Assembly (NCBI GenBank): GCA_963820545.1
Contig: CAWGAJ010000002.1
Span: 620,001-684,000, forward strand
Source of the DNA: CAWGAJ01 sp963820545
Lineage (GTDB): Bacteria > Planctomycetota > Planctomycetia > Pirellulales > Thermoguttaceae
Length of the DNA: 64,000 bases
Reading direction: 5' to 3'
In this document: positions 11,001 through 20,258 of the stretch, piece after piece
Position numbering within the stretch: position 1 is the first letter of the stretch
Layout of the letters: every line of letters begins with the position of its first letter
Position numbers and translations under genes: made by a program
Notes under the pieces: generated by a model
The model's database searches: none
The model's input: only the letters and a program-made list of their open reading frames with translations
Told to the model about the DNA's origin: nothing

Positions 11001-11533
11001 GGCATCAGTGCCTATACCTTAGGAGTCGGGCAAACAATTGAAGGTAAAGGCGCCATCGCCGGGGCCGTGACAGTGCTGGGCACGGTGGCCCCGGGCGAAA
11101 GCGCCGGATCACTCACCGTCGACGATATGACCTTCGGCAACGGTTCCGTCCTGGATATCGAACTTGGCGGCACCACGCCCGGAAAGTTATACGATGTCTT
11201 GAATTCCACCGGCATCTCTCACTTCTGACCGGCAGTAAACTGAGACTTTCGCTCATCAACAGCTTCTCGCCTAGTGCCGGCAACGTCTTCGATATCATGA
11301 ATTTCAGCAGTCTGATCGGCGCGTTTTCCACCTTGGACCTGCCCCAGCTCGACGGCAATCGTTTCTGGGATACCAGCAATCTTTATCTTAACGGCACGCT
11401 TTCGCTGGTCCCCGAGCCGGCGATATCCGTGCTTCTTTTCACAGCTTTGGGGGCCATGCTTTACTGGAAAATCATGCGCCGGCGGTCTTATCTTGCCTCA
11501 CGCGACAATGAGGCATATAATCCCCCGTTATAA
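8041..11533 (+). CDS. Large PEP-CTERM protein with papain-like peptidase and passenger repeats (two frameshifts)
   Basis: Three frames joined at about 9175-9190 and 11210-11230 (one base missing at each) give about 1160 residues. After a long signal region the N-terminal domain is a C1A (papain) peptidase: Gln in VKYQDHTG, catalytic Cys in GMCWAFSTVGALES, catalytic His in SHAVLITGFH, Asn in VKNSWGNWWGDQGYGKI. Then a chain of passenger-associated repeats ('GSGTLSLTGVNTYNGGTVISAGTLQIG' type, at least five), typical of autotransporter-like beta-helices, and a C-terminal PEP-CTERM signal (VPEPAISVLLF, hydrophobic stretch, RRR). The complete triad predicts an active cysteine peptidase displayed on or outside the cell. 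An alternative start is ATG 8077. It has the same architecture as the 3847-6947 protein with a different N-terminal domain. Confidence 0.8.
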
Positions 11534-11549
11534 TTGTTTATTTTCCAAA

Positions 11550-11591
11550 GCTGAAAGCTGACCGCTAATAGCCGACTGCTGATAGCTAATC
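11550..11591. repeat. Heptamer-phased repeat before the acetolactate synthase-like gene
   Basis: Six consecutive heptamers on the GCTRANN pattern: GCTGAAA, GCTGACC, GCTAATA, GCCGACT, GCTGATA, GCTAATC, ending three bases before the ATG at 11595. No Shine-Dalgarno is present between them and the start. Confidence 0.7.
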
Positions 11592-11594
11592 TCT

Positions 11595-13228
11595 ATGAAA
11601 GCCGCCGAACTGTTTGTCCGTTGTTTGGAAAACGAAGGGGTTAAATATCTCTTTGGTCTCCCCGGCGAGGAAAACCTGGATATCATGGACGCCCTGCTGG
11701 ATAGCACGATCCAGTTTATTACCACCAGGCATGAGCAGGCGGCCGCGTTCATGGCCGACGTCTATGGGCGCTTGACCTGCAAGGCCGGCGTGTGTCTGGC
11801 CACCTTGGGCCCGGGGGCCACGAATCTGGTAACCGGCGTGGCCGACGCGCACCTGGATTACGCTCCCATGGTGGCCATCTCGGGCCAGGCAGCCACCACG
11901 GCGATGCACAAGGAGAGTCACCAGCAACTCGATCTGGTCAATCTCTTCCGCCCCATCTCAAAATATTGCACCCAGGTAATCGAGCCGCAGACCGTTCCCG
12001 AGGTGGTGCGCAAGGCCTTCAAGCAGGCCCAGACCGGCCGCTTCGGCGTCAGCTACATCGACTTTCCCGAAAACGTCGCCAAGATGGAAGTGGAAGGCCT
12101 GGCGCCGCTTAAGGTTCACCAGCCCGTGCCGCCGGTGCCTTCGCCTGTGCAAATTCAGCGCACCGCTGAAATGATTAATAAGGCCCGCTGTCCGCTTATT
12201 TTGGCCGGCAACGGCGTGGTGCGCGCGGCGCCACCGAGGCCCTGCTGAACTTTGCCGAAAAGCTCAACATTCCCGTGGTCGAAACCTTCATGACTAAAGG
12301 CGTGATCCCGTCCTCGCACCGCTTGTGCCTGGGAACCGTGGGATTAAAAGCCCACGATTATGTGCTTTGCGCATTTGACCGGGCGGACTTGATTATCTGT
12401 GTGGGTTACGACATGGTCGAGTACCATCCCCATCCCTGGAATCCGGACAAACGGCACACGATCATCCATTTTAGCGCCATTCCCGCCGAGGTCGACGAGC
12501 ACTACAACGTGGCCTTGGAGGTGCAGGGTCACGTGGGATCGGCGCTCCGCAGCGTGGTCGAGCTGGTCAATCCCAAGCAAACTTTTCCCCTGGAGAGCGT
12601 GCGTCGGGCGATTGTCAACGAGATGTCCGAATATGCCGACGACAAATCGTTTCCCCTGAAGCCGCAAAAAATCGTCTATGATCTGCGCCAGGCCCTGGCC
12701 CCGGAAGCGATCGCAATTTGCGACGTCGGGGCCCATAAAATCTGGATGGCCCGCATGTACCAGGCCGAACGGCCGAATACCTGCATTATTTCCAACGGGT
12801 TTGCCGCCATGGGCATCGGCCTGCCCGGGGCCATCGCCGCCAAATTGGCCTTTCCGGAAAAAACCGCGGTCACGGTGACCGGCGACGCCGGCTTCATGAT
12901 GAATTCGCAAGAGCTTGAAACCGCTTTGCGCATCGGCGCCCCGCTGGTGGCGCTCGTCTGGAACGACAACGGTTACGGGCTGATCGAGTGGCAGCAACTA
13001 CAGCATTTCAACCGCATCAGCAACGTGCGCTTTAATAATCCCGACTTCGTCAAATTCGCCGAAAGTTTCGGGGCCAAGGGCTATCGCGTCCAAGCGGCCG
13101 ATGAGTTGGCGCCGATCCTCAAGCAGGCCATTGCCGACAATACCGTGGTGGTCATTGACTGCCCGGTGGATTATTCCGAAAATATGAAACTAAGCGAAAA
13201 GCTTGAGAAACTTGTGTGTCCGGCGTGA
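11595..13228 (+). CDS. Acetolactate synthase large subunit-type ThDP enzyme (one frameshift)
   Basis: Two frames joined at about 12225-12235 (probably a lost C in GTGCGC[C]GCGGCGCC) give about 544 residues. ThDP-enzyme hallmarks: N-terminal GVKYLFGLPGEENLDIMDAL, the catalytic Glu in TTRHEQAAAFMADVYGR, LATLGPGATNLVTGVADA, and the C-terminal cofactor motif GDAGFMMNSQELETALR..NDNGYGLIEWQQ. HKESHQQLDLVNLFRPISKY resembles catabolic acetolactate synthases (AlsS) or related decarboxylating carboligases more than the biosynthetic IlvB. It would join two pyruvates to acetolactate with CO2 release. No regulatory subunit gene is adjacent, which also fits the AlsS type; the exact substrate is not proven. 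Confidence 0.8.
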
Positions 13229-13257
13229 AAAAATGATCCTCATGCTCAGGAACATTT

Positions 13258-13719
13258 ATGAATCACCAAACAATCATTGCGGATTATTTAGCCGGCCCCT
13301 CCATTTTGCGCAAAGCAGTGGCGGGAATGTCACCAGAGCAATTGCTTGCCCGGCCGATTCCCGGCAAGTGGTCTACCATGGAAGTAGTCTGCCATCTGGC
13401 CGATTTCGAGATTGTGGGGGCCGACCGGATCAAACGGGTGATTGCCGAAAATGAACCGACATTGTACAGTGGCGACGAAAACCTTTTTGCCGCGCGCCTG
13501 GCCTACCAGAGCCGCGATCTTGAAGAAGAACTGACGTTGATCGAAATGATTCGCAAACAGATTGCGCGTATCTTGGGGACATTGAAAGAGACTGATTTCC
13601 AGCGATGCGGCATACATTCGGAATACGGACGCATGACGTTGGAAGATCTGGTAAAACGCAGAACGGCCCATATTTCGCATCATGTGCGGTTCATCGAAGA
13701 AAAACGCAAGGCACTTTAG
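13258..13719 (+). CDS. DinB-family metal-binding protein
   Basis: A 153-residue four-helix-bundle protein of the DinB/YfiT type. Metal-ligand candidates are H46 (in VVCHLADFE) and H138 with H141/H142 (in RTAHISHHVRF), the usual three-histidine arrangement. GKWSTMEVVCHLAD is the typical 'W.hll.HL.d' motif. Members are often thiol-dependent S-transferases or stress proteins; the specific role is unknown. It follows the acetolactate synthase-like gene by 29 bases on the same strand and could share its transcript. A weak CAGGA precedes the ATG. Confidence 0.8.
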   Translation: MNHQTIIADYLAGPSILRKAVAGMSPEQLLARPIPGKWSTMEVVCHLADFEIVGADRIKRVIAENEPTLYSGDENLFAARLAYQSRDLEEELTLIEMIRKQIARILGTLKETDFQRCGIHSEYGRMTLEDLVKRRTAHISHHVRFIEEKRKAL

Positions 13720-13786
13720 GGCATCTATTATCATTATCTCCGCCTTTGCCTAGAGAAATATAATGGCATGGGAAACTTGATTAACC

Positions 13787-13854
13787 GTTCCCGCGATCCG
13801 CGTGGGAACGACGATAACGAAGATAAATTGCGTTCCCATGTGGACCGTGGGAAT
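13787..13854. repeat. Two GTTCCCA-type hairpins
   Basis: Two neighbouring imperfect palindromes at 13787-13809 and 13832-13854 share the pattern GTTCCC..GGGAA(C/T) with GC-rich centres. Related hairpins lie at 31490-31513 and 41992-42013. They sit between the DinB and aldehyde dehydrogenase genes and may end the upstream transcript. Confidence 0.6.
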
Positions 13855-13865
13855 GAGGAGTTACT

Positions 13866-15304
13866 ATGCCGGAATATTTTCCCCTGATGGTCCCCGGTGC
13901 AAAACCGGCGAAGGCCAAGGCCGAGGTGCGTTCTCCCCACGACGGTTCGCTCATCGCCACAGTGGAGCAGGCCGATCGGGCGGCCGTGGAAACAGCTTTT
14001 ACCAACGCCTACGCCTTGTTCCGCAACCGTGACGCCTGGCTTAAACCATCGCAGCGGATCGAAATACTTGAAAAAACCGCCGTGATGATGCAGTCTGAGC
14101 GAGATCAATTAGCACTGGAGGCCGCGCGCGAAGGCGGCAAACCGCTCGTGGATTCCCGCGTCGAGGCCGACCGGGCAATAGATGGCATCAAACTCTGTAT
14201 CCAGCACTTGCGCACCCAATCGGGCAGCGAAATTCCCATGAATCTCAATGCCGCTTCCGCAGGTCGGTTGGCATTCACGCAACACGAGCCGATCGGCGTG
14301 GTGGCGGCCTTTAGCGCGTTTAATCATCCCTTGAATCTGATTGTCCACCAGGTGGGTCCGGCAGTGGCGGCCGGATGTCCGGTAATCGTCAAGCCGGCCA
14401 AGGCCACACCGCTTTCGTGCTTCCGGTTCGTGGGCATTTTGCGCGAAGCGGGCCTGCCCGCCGAGTGGTGCCAAGCCCTTGTGACCACCGATAATGATTT
14501 GGCCGCTGAGATGGTGGCCGACCGGCGTTTGGGTTTTTTCAGTTTCATCGGCAGTGGCCGGGTGGGCTGGCAGTTGCGCGCAAGTTGGCGCCCGGCGCCC
14601 GCTGTTCCTTGGAACATGGCGGCGTAGCGCCGGTTGTGGTGGCGGCCGATGCCGACGTGGATAATGCCTTGCCCCTGATCGCCAAAGGCGGATATTATCA
14701 TGCCGGACAGGTGTGCGTTTCAGTGCAAAGGGTGTACGTGGATCAATCAATCGCCCGAGGGTTTGCCGAGCGCTTGGCCGAAATAGCTCGAAAAATGAAG
14801 GTCGGCGATCCCACGCTGCCCGATACCGAGGTCGGCCCAATGATCCGTGAATCGGAAGTAAAACGGGTTGATCAGTGGATTCAGGAAGCCATCGGCCGAG
14901 GAGCCGAAGCCTTGTGCGGAGCACGTGCAATCTCCTCGCGTTATTACGCCCCGACCGTGCTTTATAATCCGCCAGACAACGTACGCGTAAGCACACATGA
15001 AGTATTCGGGCCGGTGGTCTGCGTTTATTCCTGCCAGAGCCTCGATGAAGCCATTGCCCGCTCGAATGCCTTGCCTTATGCCTTTCAAGCGGCGGTTTTT
15101 ACCCGCGACCTGGACACGGCCCTGCGCGTCACCCGGCGCTTGGACGCCGCCACGGTAATGGTCAACGACCATACCGCTTTCCGCGTGGATTGGATGCCCT
15201 TTGCCGGACTGAAGGAGTCGGGTCTGGGCACGGGCGGAATTCAATATACCATGGAAGATATGCAAATCAAAAAACTGGTGGTGATACGGTCAAAGGAATT
15301 GTAA
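13866..15304 (+). CDS. Aldehyde dehydrogenase family protein (one frameshift)
   Basis: Two frames joined at about 14575-14585 (expected GCAAAGTTG, seen GCAAGTTG, so one A appears lost) give about 480 residues, normal for NAD(P)+-dependent aldehyde dehydrogenases. Visible landmarks: substrate/cofactor region GVVAAFSAFNHPLNLIVHQV, GCPVIVKPAKATPLS, FIGSGRVGWQL (Rossmann GxxxxG region), general-base Glu in SLEHGG and catalytic Cys in GYYHAGQVCVSVQRVYV. The C-terminal FGPVVCVY and MPFAGLKESGLGTGG motifs are present. The LEHGG (instead of LELGG) and HAGQVC motifs resemble non-phosphorylating semialdehyde/lactaldehyde-type dehydrogenases; the substrate is unknown. GAGGAG upstream supports the start. 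Confidence 0.85.
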
Positions 15305-15348
15305 AGAAAGTGAAGAGCGGAGAGAGGAGAGAAAAATATCCATAAAGC

Positions 15349-15396
15349 CGCGACCGTTGGTCGCGAAATAATGGTTTAGCCTCGGCACTTGTGCCG
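15349..15396. repeat. Tandem hairpins downstream of the aldehyde dehydrogenase
   Basis: CGCGACC-GTT-GGTCGCG at 15349-15365 and CGGCAC-TT-GTGCCG at 15383-15396, both perfect. The layout (two GC-rich hairpins about 20 bases apart) resembles the double-hairpin element at 29621 and 41047 but the sequence differs. May serve as a transcript end. Confidence 0.55.
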
Positions 15397-15452
15397 GGTT
15401 AGTTTACACGTTCAAAATTGGGGGCATATATTTAATAAAAATAGGTGGTTTT

Positions 15453-15686
15453 ATGGACACAAAGCCGGAAAAAATAAAGATGAAATGGTATCATTTTCCA
15501 CGTTTTCATATCACCCGTGAATATTTAGCTGGCATCATAGCTGGATTCGGTTTGGGTATCATTATAATGGTTTGGGCTACAGATTTTGAGATAAAAAGAT
15601 TGATTTTCATACTTGGATTGGCACTCATGTCAACAGGCAGTCTTATCGAACGCCATATCCACAATCGAGATGCGTGTGACGATTAA
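15453..15686 (+). CDS. Small two-helix membrane protein
   Basis: A 77-residue protein with a basic N-terminus (MDTKPEKIKMKWYHFPRFHI) and two hydrophobic segments, about residues 25-42 and 48-65, joined by a short charged turn (DFEIKR). AGGTGG lies upstream of the ATG. No family recognised. It stands alone between the aldehyde dehydrogenase and sdhC genes. Confidence 0.55.
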   Translation: MDTKPEKIKMKWYHFPRFHITREYLAGIIAGFGLGIIIMVWATDFEIKRLIFILGLALMSTGSLIERHIHNRDACDD

Positions 15687-15755
15687 CGAATCGATCATTT
15701 TGCCCTTATTCCCACGGAAGACCATTAAAACTAGGTTGACGTGATAATAAGAAAC

Positions 15756-15823
15756 GCTAAAGACTGAAGGCTGAAAGCTGTTGGGTACTGTAAACTGACC
15801 ACTGTAAACTGAAAACTCCCTCC
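15756..15823. repeat. Heptamer-phased repeat abutting the sdhC start
   Basis: Nine units in phase (GCTAAAG, ACTGAAG, GCTGAAA, GCTGTTG, GGTACTG, TAAACTG, ACCACTG, TAAACTG, AAAACTC), then CCTCC directly before the ATG. No Shine-Dalgarno sequence is present. Confidence 0.7.
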
Positions 15824-16549
15824 ATGGACATCCCTTTTATAGCATCGATCTTCAGACGGCATGAATTTGTCGTGCGGCGATTGCATTCGCTGCTGGGATT
15901 GATTCCCGTGGGCGGATTTCTCTGTTTCCACCTGGTTACCAACGCCAGCATCCTCGATGGCGCGGATACGTTTCAAATGCGCGTTGATATTATTCACCGC
16001 CTTGGCCCGATTAGCTTGTTTATCTTGGAATGGGCCACGATTTTCCTGCCGATTTTGTTGCACGGGATACTCGGCTTGATTATCGTGACCCGGGGAAAGC
16101 GCAACTTGCGGTATTATCCCTATCTGGAAAACTGGCGCTATACCCTGCAACGCTGGACCGGCGTGGTCGCCATGGCATTCATTCTTTTTCACGTATTCCA
16201 CATGCACGGCTGGTTCCGTTGGGAGTGGTGGACCGCGCACGTGGCCCGGCCGCTGGGCGGCGCACAATTCGATTACGAACATGCCGCCGTCTCGGTGGCA
16301 GCCGCGCTAAAGGCATCGAGTTTTTTGCCGATAATCTACGCGGTGGGCATTGCCGCGGCCGTATATCACCTGGCCAACGGCCTGTGGACCATGGGCATCA
16401 CCTGGGGCGTTTGGACCACTCCCCACGCCCAGCGCTGGGCGAATATCCCCTGTGCGCTCATCGGCGTGGCCTTGCTGACCATTGGCTTAGGCGCACTTTT
16501 TGGTATGTTGAATGTTCCCCTTGCAAATGATACCCTAGCAATTCGGTAA
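15824..16549 (+). CDS. sdhC: Succinate dehydrogenase/fumarate reductase cytochrome b558 subunit
   Basis: A 241-residue membrane protein of the b558 SdhC family (diheme type, as in Bacillus and epsilonproteobacteria). Five hydrophobic segments are visible, with histidines placed for heme ligation: RRLHSLLGL, FLCFHLVTN, LPILLHGILG, FILFHVFHMHGWF and AAVYHLANGLW. It would anchor the catalytic SdhAB subunits and pass electrons to or from quinone. No sdhA or sdhB lies within the window next to it; the downstream gene is pyrC. Either the complex is encoded in split loci or this is an orphan. The start has no ribosome binding site and abuts a heptamer array. Confidence 0.88.
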   Translation: MDIPFIASIFRRHEFVVRRLHSLLGLIPVGGFLCFHLVTNASILDGADTFQMRVDIIHRLGPISLFILEWATIFLPILLHGILGLIIVTRGKRNLRYYPYLENWRYTLQRWTGVVAMAFILFHVFHMHGWFRWEWWTAHVARPLGGAQFDYEHAAVSVAAALKASSFLPIIYAVGIAAAVYHLANGLWTMGITWGVWTTPHAQRWANIPCALIGVALLTIGLGALFGMLNVPLANDTLAIR

Positions 16550-16562
16550 ATAAATTTACTCT

Positions 16563-16583
16563 CCACTAACCACTCTCCACTAA
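16563..16583. repeat. Three heptamers abutting the pyrC start
   Basis: CCACTAA, CCACTCT, CCACTAA, then C and the ATG of pyrC. Same family as the arrays at 31555-31582 and 49176-49196. Confidence 0.65.
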
Positions 16584-16584
16584 C

Positions 16585-17862
16585 ATGTCCAGTCTATTGA
16601 TCCAAAACGGCCGAGTAATCGATCCTTCCCAGCAGATGGATCGGATCACGAATATTCTTATCGCTGATGGGCGCATCGCGGCATACGATGTGCAGCCCCA
16701 CGGCGAGCAGACGCTCCTGAACGCCGCGGGCAAAATCGTTTGTCCCGGGCTGATCGACATGCACGTCCACCTGCGCGAGCCGGGCCGGGAAGAAGACGAG
16801 ACGATTGAAAGCGGCACTGCCGCCGCATTGGCCGGAGGCTTTGCCTCGATCGCCTGCATGCCCAACACCGATCCCCCGGTGGACAGTCAAGGCGTGGTCG
16901 AGTTCATCCGTCATCAGGCCGCCGAGGCCGACAACTGCAATGTCTTTGTTGTGGCCTGCGTGAGCAAAGGCCGGGAAGGAAAAGAACTGGCCGAAATCGG
17001 TCAATTGGTCAAGGCCGGCGCCGTGGCCTTTAGCGACGACGGCGCGCCGATCGCCAATCCCGAACTGATGCGCCGGGCGTTTGAATACTGCCTGATGTTC
17101 GACAAGCCGGTACTGAACCATTCGGAAATCCGCGAGCTCACCGAACACGGCGTGATGCACGAGGGGCTGACGGCGCTGGTTTTGGGCCTCCCGGGCATGC
17201 CCGCCGCCGCCGAGGACGTGATGGCCAGCCGCGACATCGCCTTGGCCGAAGCCACGGGAGGGCGATTTCACCTGATGCACGTTTCCACCTCCGGCGCAGT
17301 GGACGCCGTGCGCCGCGCCAAGCGCCGCGGCGTGCGCGTAACCACCGAGGTCACGCCGCATCATTTCACGCTCACCGACGAATGCCTGCGCACGTTCGAT
17401 TCCAACTACAAGATGAATCCGCCGCTGCGGGGCCAGGAACACGTAGAGGCGATCATCGCCGGTTTGGCCGACGGCACAATCGACGCCATTGCCTCGGACC
17501 ACGCTCCGCACGCAAAAGAAAAGAAAATGCAAGAGTTGGACCAGGCGCCTTTCGGCATCGTGGGCTTGGAAACCGCGCTGGGACTGGTGATCACAAAATT
17601 GATAGAACCGGGTCACCTCGACTGGCCGGCCGCGATCCAAAAGATGACCATTAATCCAGCCCATATCCTGGGCATAAACAAAGGCACGCTAAAAATCGGC
17701 GCGGACGCCGACATCACTATTATCGACCCTAAAGTCCGCTGGAAAGTCGATCCTGCCGGGTTCCGTTCAAAAAGCACGAATACTCCCTTCGGCGGCTGGG
17801 AACTTATCGGCCGGGCAGAAATCGTCATCGTCGCCGGCCGGGTGAAATTTAAGAAGGGATAA
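16585..17862 (+). CDS. pyrC: Dihydroorotase
   Basis: A 425-residue type I dihydroorotase, which closes carbamoyl-aspartate to dihydroorotate in pyrimidine synthesis. Metal ligands are visible: the HVHLREPG motif (about residues 59-66), His in PVLNHSE, His in HLMHVST, and Asp in AIASDHAPH. CMPNTDPPVD and NPAHILGI are further family motifs, and the length matches the family. The start lies directly behind CCACTAAC with no Shine-Dalgarno. It follows sdhC by 35 bases; transcription with sdhC is possible but functionally unlinked. Confidence 0.93.
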   Translation: MSSLLIQNGRVIDPSQQMDRITNILIADGRIAAYDVQPHGEQTLLNAAGKIVCPGLIDMHVHLREPGREEDETIESGTAAALAGGFASIACMPNTDPPVDSQGVVEFIRHQAAEADNCNVFVVACVSKGREGKELAEIGQLVKAGAVAFSDDGAPIANPELMRRAFEYCLMFDKPVLNHSEIRELTEHGVMHEGLTALVLGLPGMPAAAEDVMASRDIALAEATGGRFHLMHVSTSGAVDAVRRAKRRGVRVTTEVTPHHFTLTDECLRTFDSNYKMNPPLRGQEHVEAIIAGLADGTIDAIASDHAPHAKEKKMQELDQAPFGIVGLETALGLVITKLIEPGHLDWPAAIQKMTINPAHILGINKGTLKIGADADITIIDPKVRWKVDPAGFRSKSTNTPFGGWELIGRAEIVIVAGRVKFKKG

Positions 17863-17866
17863 AGAA

Positions 17867-18004
17867 TAGTGGACGGTGGGCAGTGGGCAGTGCGAAAACG
17901 CAAGCGGGTTATTTAAAGTTTTCAGTTATCAGTTTTCAATTCTGCATATTGAGTTCTGCGTTCTGAGTTTTTAATTCATCCTTCATCCCTCATCTTTCTT
18001 TTTC
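17867..18004. repeat. Long heptamer-phased spacer
   Basis: About 19 consecutive units in a seven-base register without slip: TAGTGGA, CGGTGGG, CAGTGGG, CAGTGCG, AAAACGC and so on through CAGTTAT, CAGTTTT, CAATTCT, GAGTTCT, GCGTTCT, GAGTTTT, TAATTCA, TCCTTCA, TCCCTCA, TCTTTCT. It starts five bases after the pyrC stop and ends at the ATG of the next gene. Confidence 0.75.
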
Positions 18005-18670
18005 ATGCCTTTACTCATCGACGGTTATAATCTGCTGTATATGGCGGGAATTCTCGGCGGGGAAGCAGGGCCGGGGAGCCTGGAACGGGCACGTTTGGCC
18101 TTGCTGAATTTTCTGGCCGAATCGCTTGAGTCCCGAGAAATCTCGCAAACCATCGTGGTTTTCGACTCCCGCGAGGCCCCTTGGGGATTGCCCAGCAGAA
18201 TAAAACATCGCGGAATTGAAGTGCTCTTTGCCGCGCGCTGGCCTGACGCCGACTGTTTGATTGAAGAATTGATTGGCCAACACTCTTCTCCCAGGCGGTT
18301 GACTGTGGTCTCCAGCGATCATCGCCTGCAGCGCGCTGCCCGGCGGCGCAAGGCCAAGGCCGTGGACAGCGATGTTTGGTACAAGGAACTTGTGCAAAAG
18401 CGTCTTGCCCGGCGTGAGGCGGCTGCGGAATCGCCCGAACGGCCGCTAGTACCGCTCTTGGCCGAGGACGTGGAATATTGGGTCAGACAATTCGGCGGCC
18501 AATCGGAACTGGAGCGATGGATGAAGCAGGAATTAGCCGGCGGCATATCTCTTTCACAGACCAAATCAGAAGATATACAGGCCCGCCCTGAAGATGTTTC
18601 AAAAGATGAGCAACTCCTCGACCTTGCCAACCCGTTTCCACCCGGTTACGCCGAAGACATCGAAGAATAA
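18005..18670 (+). CDS. NYN (YacP-like) domain protein, putative RNA nuclease
   Basis: A 221-residue protein with an N-terminal NYN/PIN-like domain of the YacP type: LLIDGYNLLYMAG (first acidic residue D6), TIVVFDSREAPWG, DADCLIEELIG and TVVSSDHRLQRAARRRKAKAVDSDVWY. YacP/Rae1-type proteins cleave mRNA or process RNA at the ribosome; the acidic residues needed for metal binding are present. The C-terminal 80 residues are charged, low-complexity and not recognised. No ribosome binding site; the start abuts a heptamer array. Confidence 0.8.
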   Translation: MPLLIDGYNLLYMAGILGGEAGPGSLERARLALLNFLAESLESREISQTIVVFDSREAPWGLPSRIKHRGIEVLFAARWPDADCLIEELIGQHSSPRRLTVVSSDHRLQRAARRRKAKAVDSDVWYKELVQKRLARREAAAESPERPLVPLLAEDVEYWVRQFGGQSELERWMKQELAGGISLSQTKSEDIQARPEDVSKDEQLLDLANPFPPGYAEDIEE

Positions 18671-18747
18671 GGGTTCAGGGTTCAGAATGACATTTGGATA
18701 CAGAGCTGAGTCTCGATACCGAAATCCTGAACCCCGAACTCTGAACC
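18671..18747. repeat. Inverted heptamer arms
   Basis: GGGTTCA twice (18671-18684) and, 42 bases later, CTGAACC, CCGAACT, CTGAACC (18727-18747). The two arms are complementary and can pair. Related to the arrays at 54-74 and 49155-49175. Confidence 0.55.
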
Positions 18748-18758
18748 CTTAAAAATCG

Positions 18759-18794
18759 AAACGGCCGGAGGAGTTTTTCCTCGTCCGGCCGTTT
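18759..18794. terminator. Bidirectional terminator between convergent genes
   Basis: AAACGGCCGGA / TCCGGCCGTTT, a perfect 11-bp stem with a 14-base loop containing TTTTT, preceded by AAAAA. A-run and T-run on either side allow use from both the NYN and the DUF1598 genes. Confidence 0.75.
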
Positions 18795-18824
18795 TGAAAT
18801 GTATAATGGTGCGTGGAATTGCCC

Positions 18825-20258
18825 TTAGTTCCACCACCATTTTGTATCGTTTGTTGCCGCGGCTTTGGCGCGAACAGGGGCGACGGCGTCGCTTTGCCGG
18901 GTTTTGTCGGCAATGGCCCAGGAATTGATCGCCACGCCGCCCGAGGCGCTAATGATCCAATTACGACTTTTTTCCAGGACGCTGGCGCGGCTGGGCACCT
19001 GCTTGGGGGCGTTGAATTCCACCGGGCGCAGGTCGTTTGAGCTTAGTAGCACCGGCAGGCTGTAGCCCGCTTTTTCCGGCAGCCGTTCTTTCACGATCAG
19101 CGCGCCAACAATGGCCAATTCCATGCAATTGCGCAGTTCGCCGAAGATGGGCTCGGCCACTGCCAGGGCGTCGTATTGGTTGGTCATGTTATCGGCCCAT
19201 TTTTGCGCCATGGGATTGGCTTTGCCCGTGTGTTCGCGCGAACCGGTGCTGGTGAGAAAATCTTCCTCGGTCATGGCCTTGACACTGGCCCCGCGAAGTT
19301 CCCAGGCCAAACCGTCGCCATTGCGCAAGAGGGGTTCATAGCTTGGTTCCAGCCACCAGCGGGGAAGCAGATTACTCATGCCTCGACCGCTTGCCGGAAG
19401 CATCTGCAAAAAGCTGGGGAGCTTTAAGCCGGCCGGCGGAGGATCAAAGTTCATCGCCAGGCGCTTCATGCGATAGTCGGCGGCCACCATGACCTGGGCG
19501 AAATGACTGGAGGCAGGCACGCCGGCCACCATAATCTGCTGCATTCCCAGAGTTTCTTCAATCGCCGTGGTGGCGGTCTGCGGATTATTGATCGTCTTCA
19601 AAGTGCTCACCAAACTGCGCAACCGGGTAAGACCTTCGGCCGTGGGGTCGATCGAGCAGCGGATTCCGCCTTGGGCCGCGGCCTGCGCACTTCGCAAGGC
19701 CACCAACAAATCGTCCAACAGCATCACTGGTCTGCCGGTGGTAATGCCCACAATGTTTCCCCGGCCGTCTACTTTCCAACCTTCTCCCGGGCCGGCCACG
19801 ACAATGTCTTTTTGTTCCGGATAAACAAAGACGTATTGAATTTGTTGCAGGCCGGCGAGAAGACGTATTTCGTCGGGCAAAGGTTTACCGGTTTTGACGC
19901 CCTGCTGGATAGCCGTTTCCAGGCGCCTTAAGGAGATTTTGCGCAAGTTAGTCAAAACATTCAGATCGGCGGGCGTTTTGTGCAAAGCCTCGACGCGAAG
20001 TTTGGACAACTGACCCAAGGCGTCGGTCTGGACGTTTTCCAGTATGCCTTCGGAGTCAATAGCCACACCTCCGACCGACCTTGTATAAGCAGGATAAGCA
20101 AAATTTGTCGTGGGAGGTTGTTGGACTGTTACATTTACATTTTGTTGCCCAGCTGCTGCTTGGGCATAGACTATGGCGGGAAATGTGAATATTGCCACCG
20201 CCAAGGATACAACGAACCAAGAAAACAGACCGTGGACCAAGAATTTTCGGCAGATCAT
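18825..20258 (-). CDS. Secreted DUF1598-family protein
   Basis: A 477-residue exported protein. A signal peptide (hydrophobic FSWFVVSLAVAIFTFPAI, then VYAQA) is followed by a domain recognised as DUF1598, a family known chiefly from planctomycetes: YTRSVGGVAIDSEG, LRKISLRRLETAIQ, YVFVYPEQKDIVVAGPGEGW, HFAQVMVAADYRMKRLAM and LLPRWWLEPSYEPLL. The ALPAR-like C-terminus ends in TKWWWN. No catalytic motif is known for the family; the role is undetermined, probably envelope-associated. It is a single-gene unit, convergent with the NYN gene. Confidence 0.8.
   Translation of the reverse strand: MICRKFLVHGLFSWFVVSLAVAIFTFPAIVYAQAAAGQQNVNVTVQQPPTTNFAYPAYTRSVGGVAIDSEGILENVQTDALGQLSKLRVEALHKTPADLNVLTNLRKISLRRLETAIQQGVKTGKPLPDEIRLLAGLQQIQYVFVYPEQKDIVVAGPGEGWKVDGRGNIVGITTGRPVMLLDDLLVALRSAQAAAQGGIRCSIDPTAEGLTRLRSLVSTLKTINNPQTATTAIEETLGMQQIMVAGVPASSHFAQVMVAADYRMKRLAMNFDPPPAGLKLPSFLQMLPASGRGMSNLLPRWWLEPSYEPLLRNGDGLAWELRGASVKAMTEEDFLTSTGSREHTGKANPMAQKWADNMTNQYDALAVAEPIFGELRNCMELAIVGALIVKERLPEKAGYSLPVLLSSNDLRPVEFNAPKQVPSRASVLEKSRNWIISASGGVAINSWAIADKTRQSDAVAPVRAKAAATNDTKWWWN

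Noticed and set aside
16594..17664. Open frame of 356 codons on the minus strand
   Set aside because: Antisense to pyrC, which has all dihydroorotase motifs.
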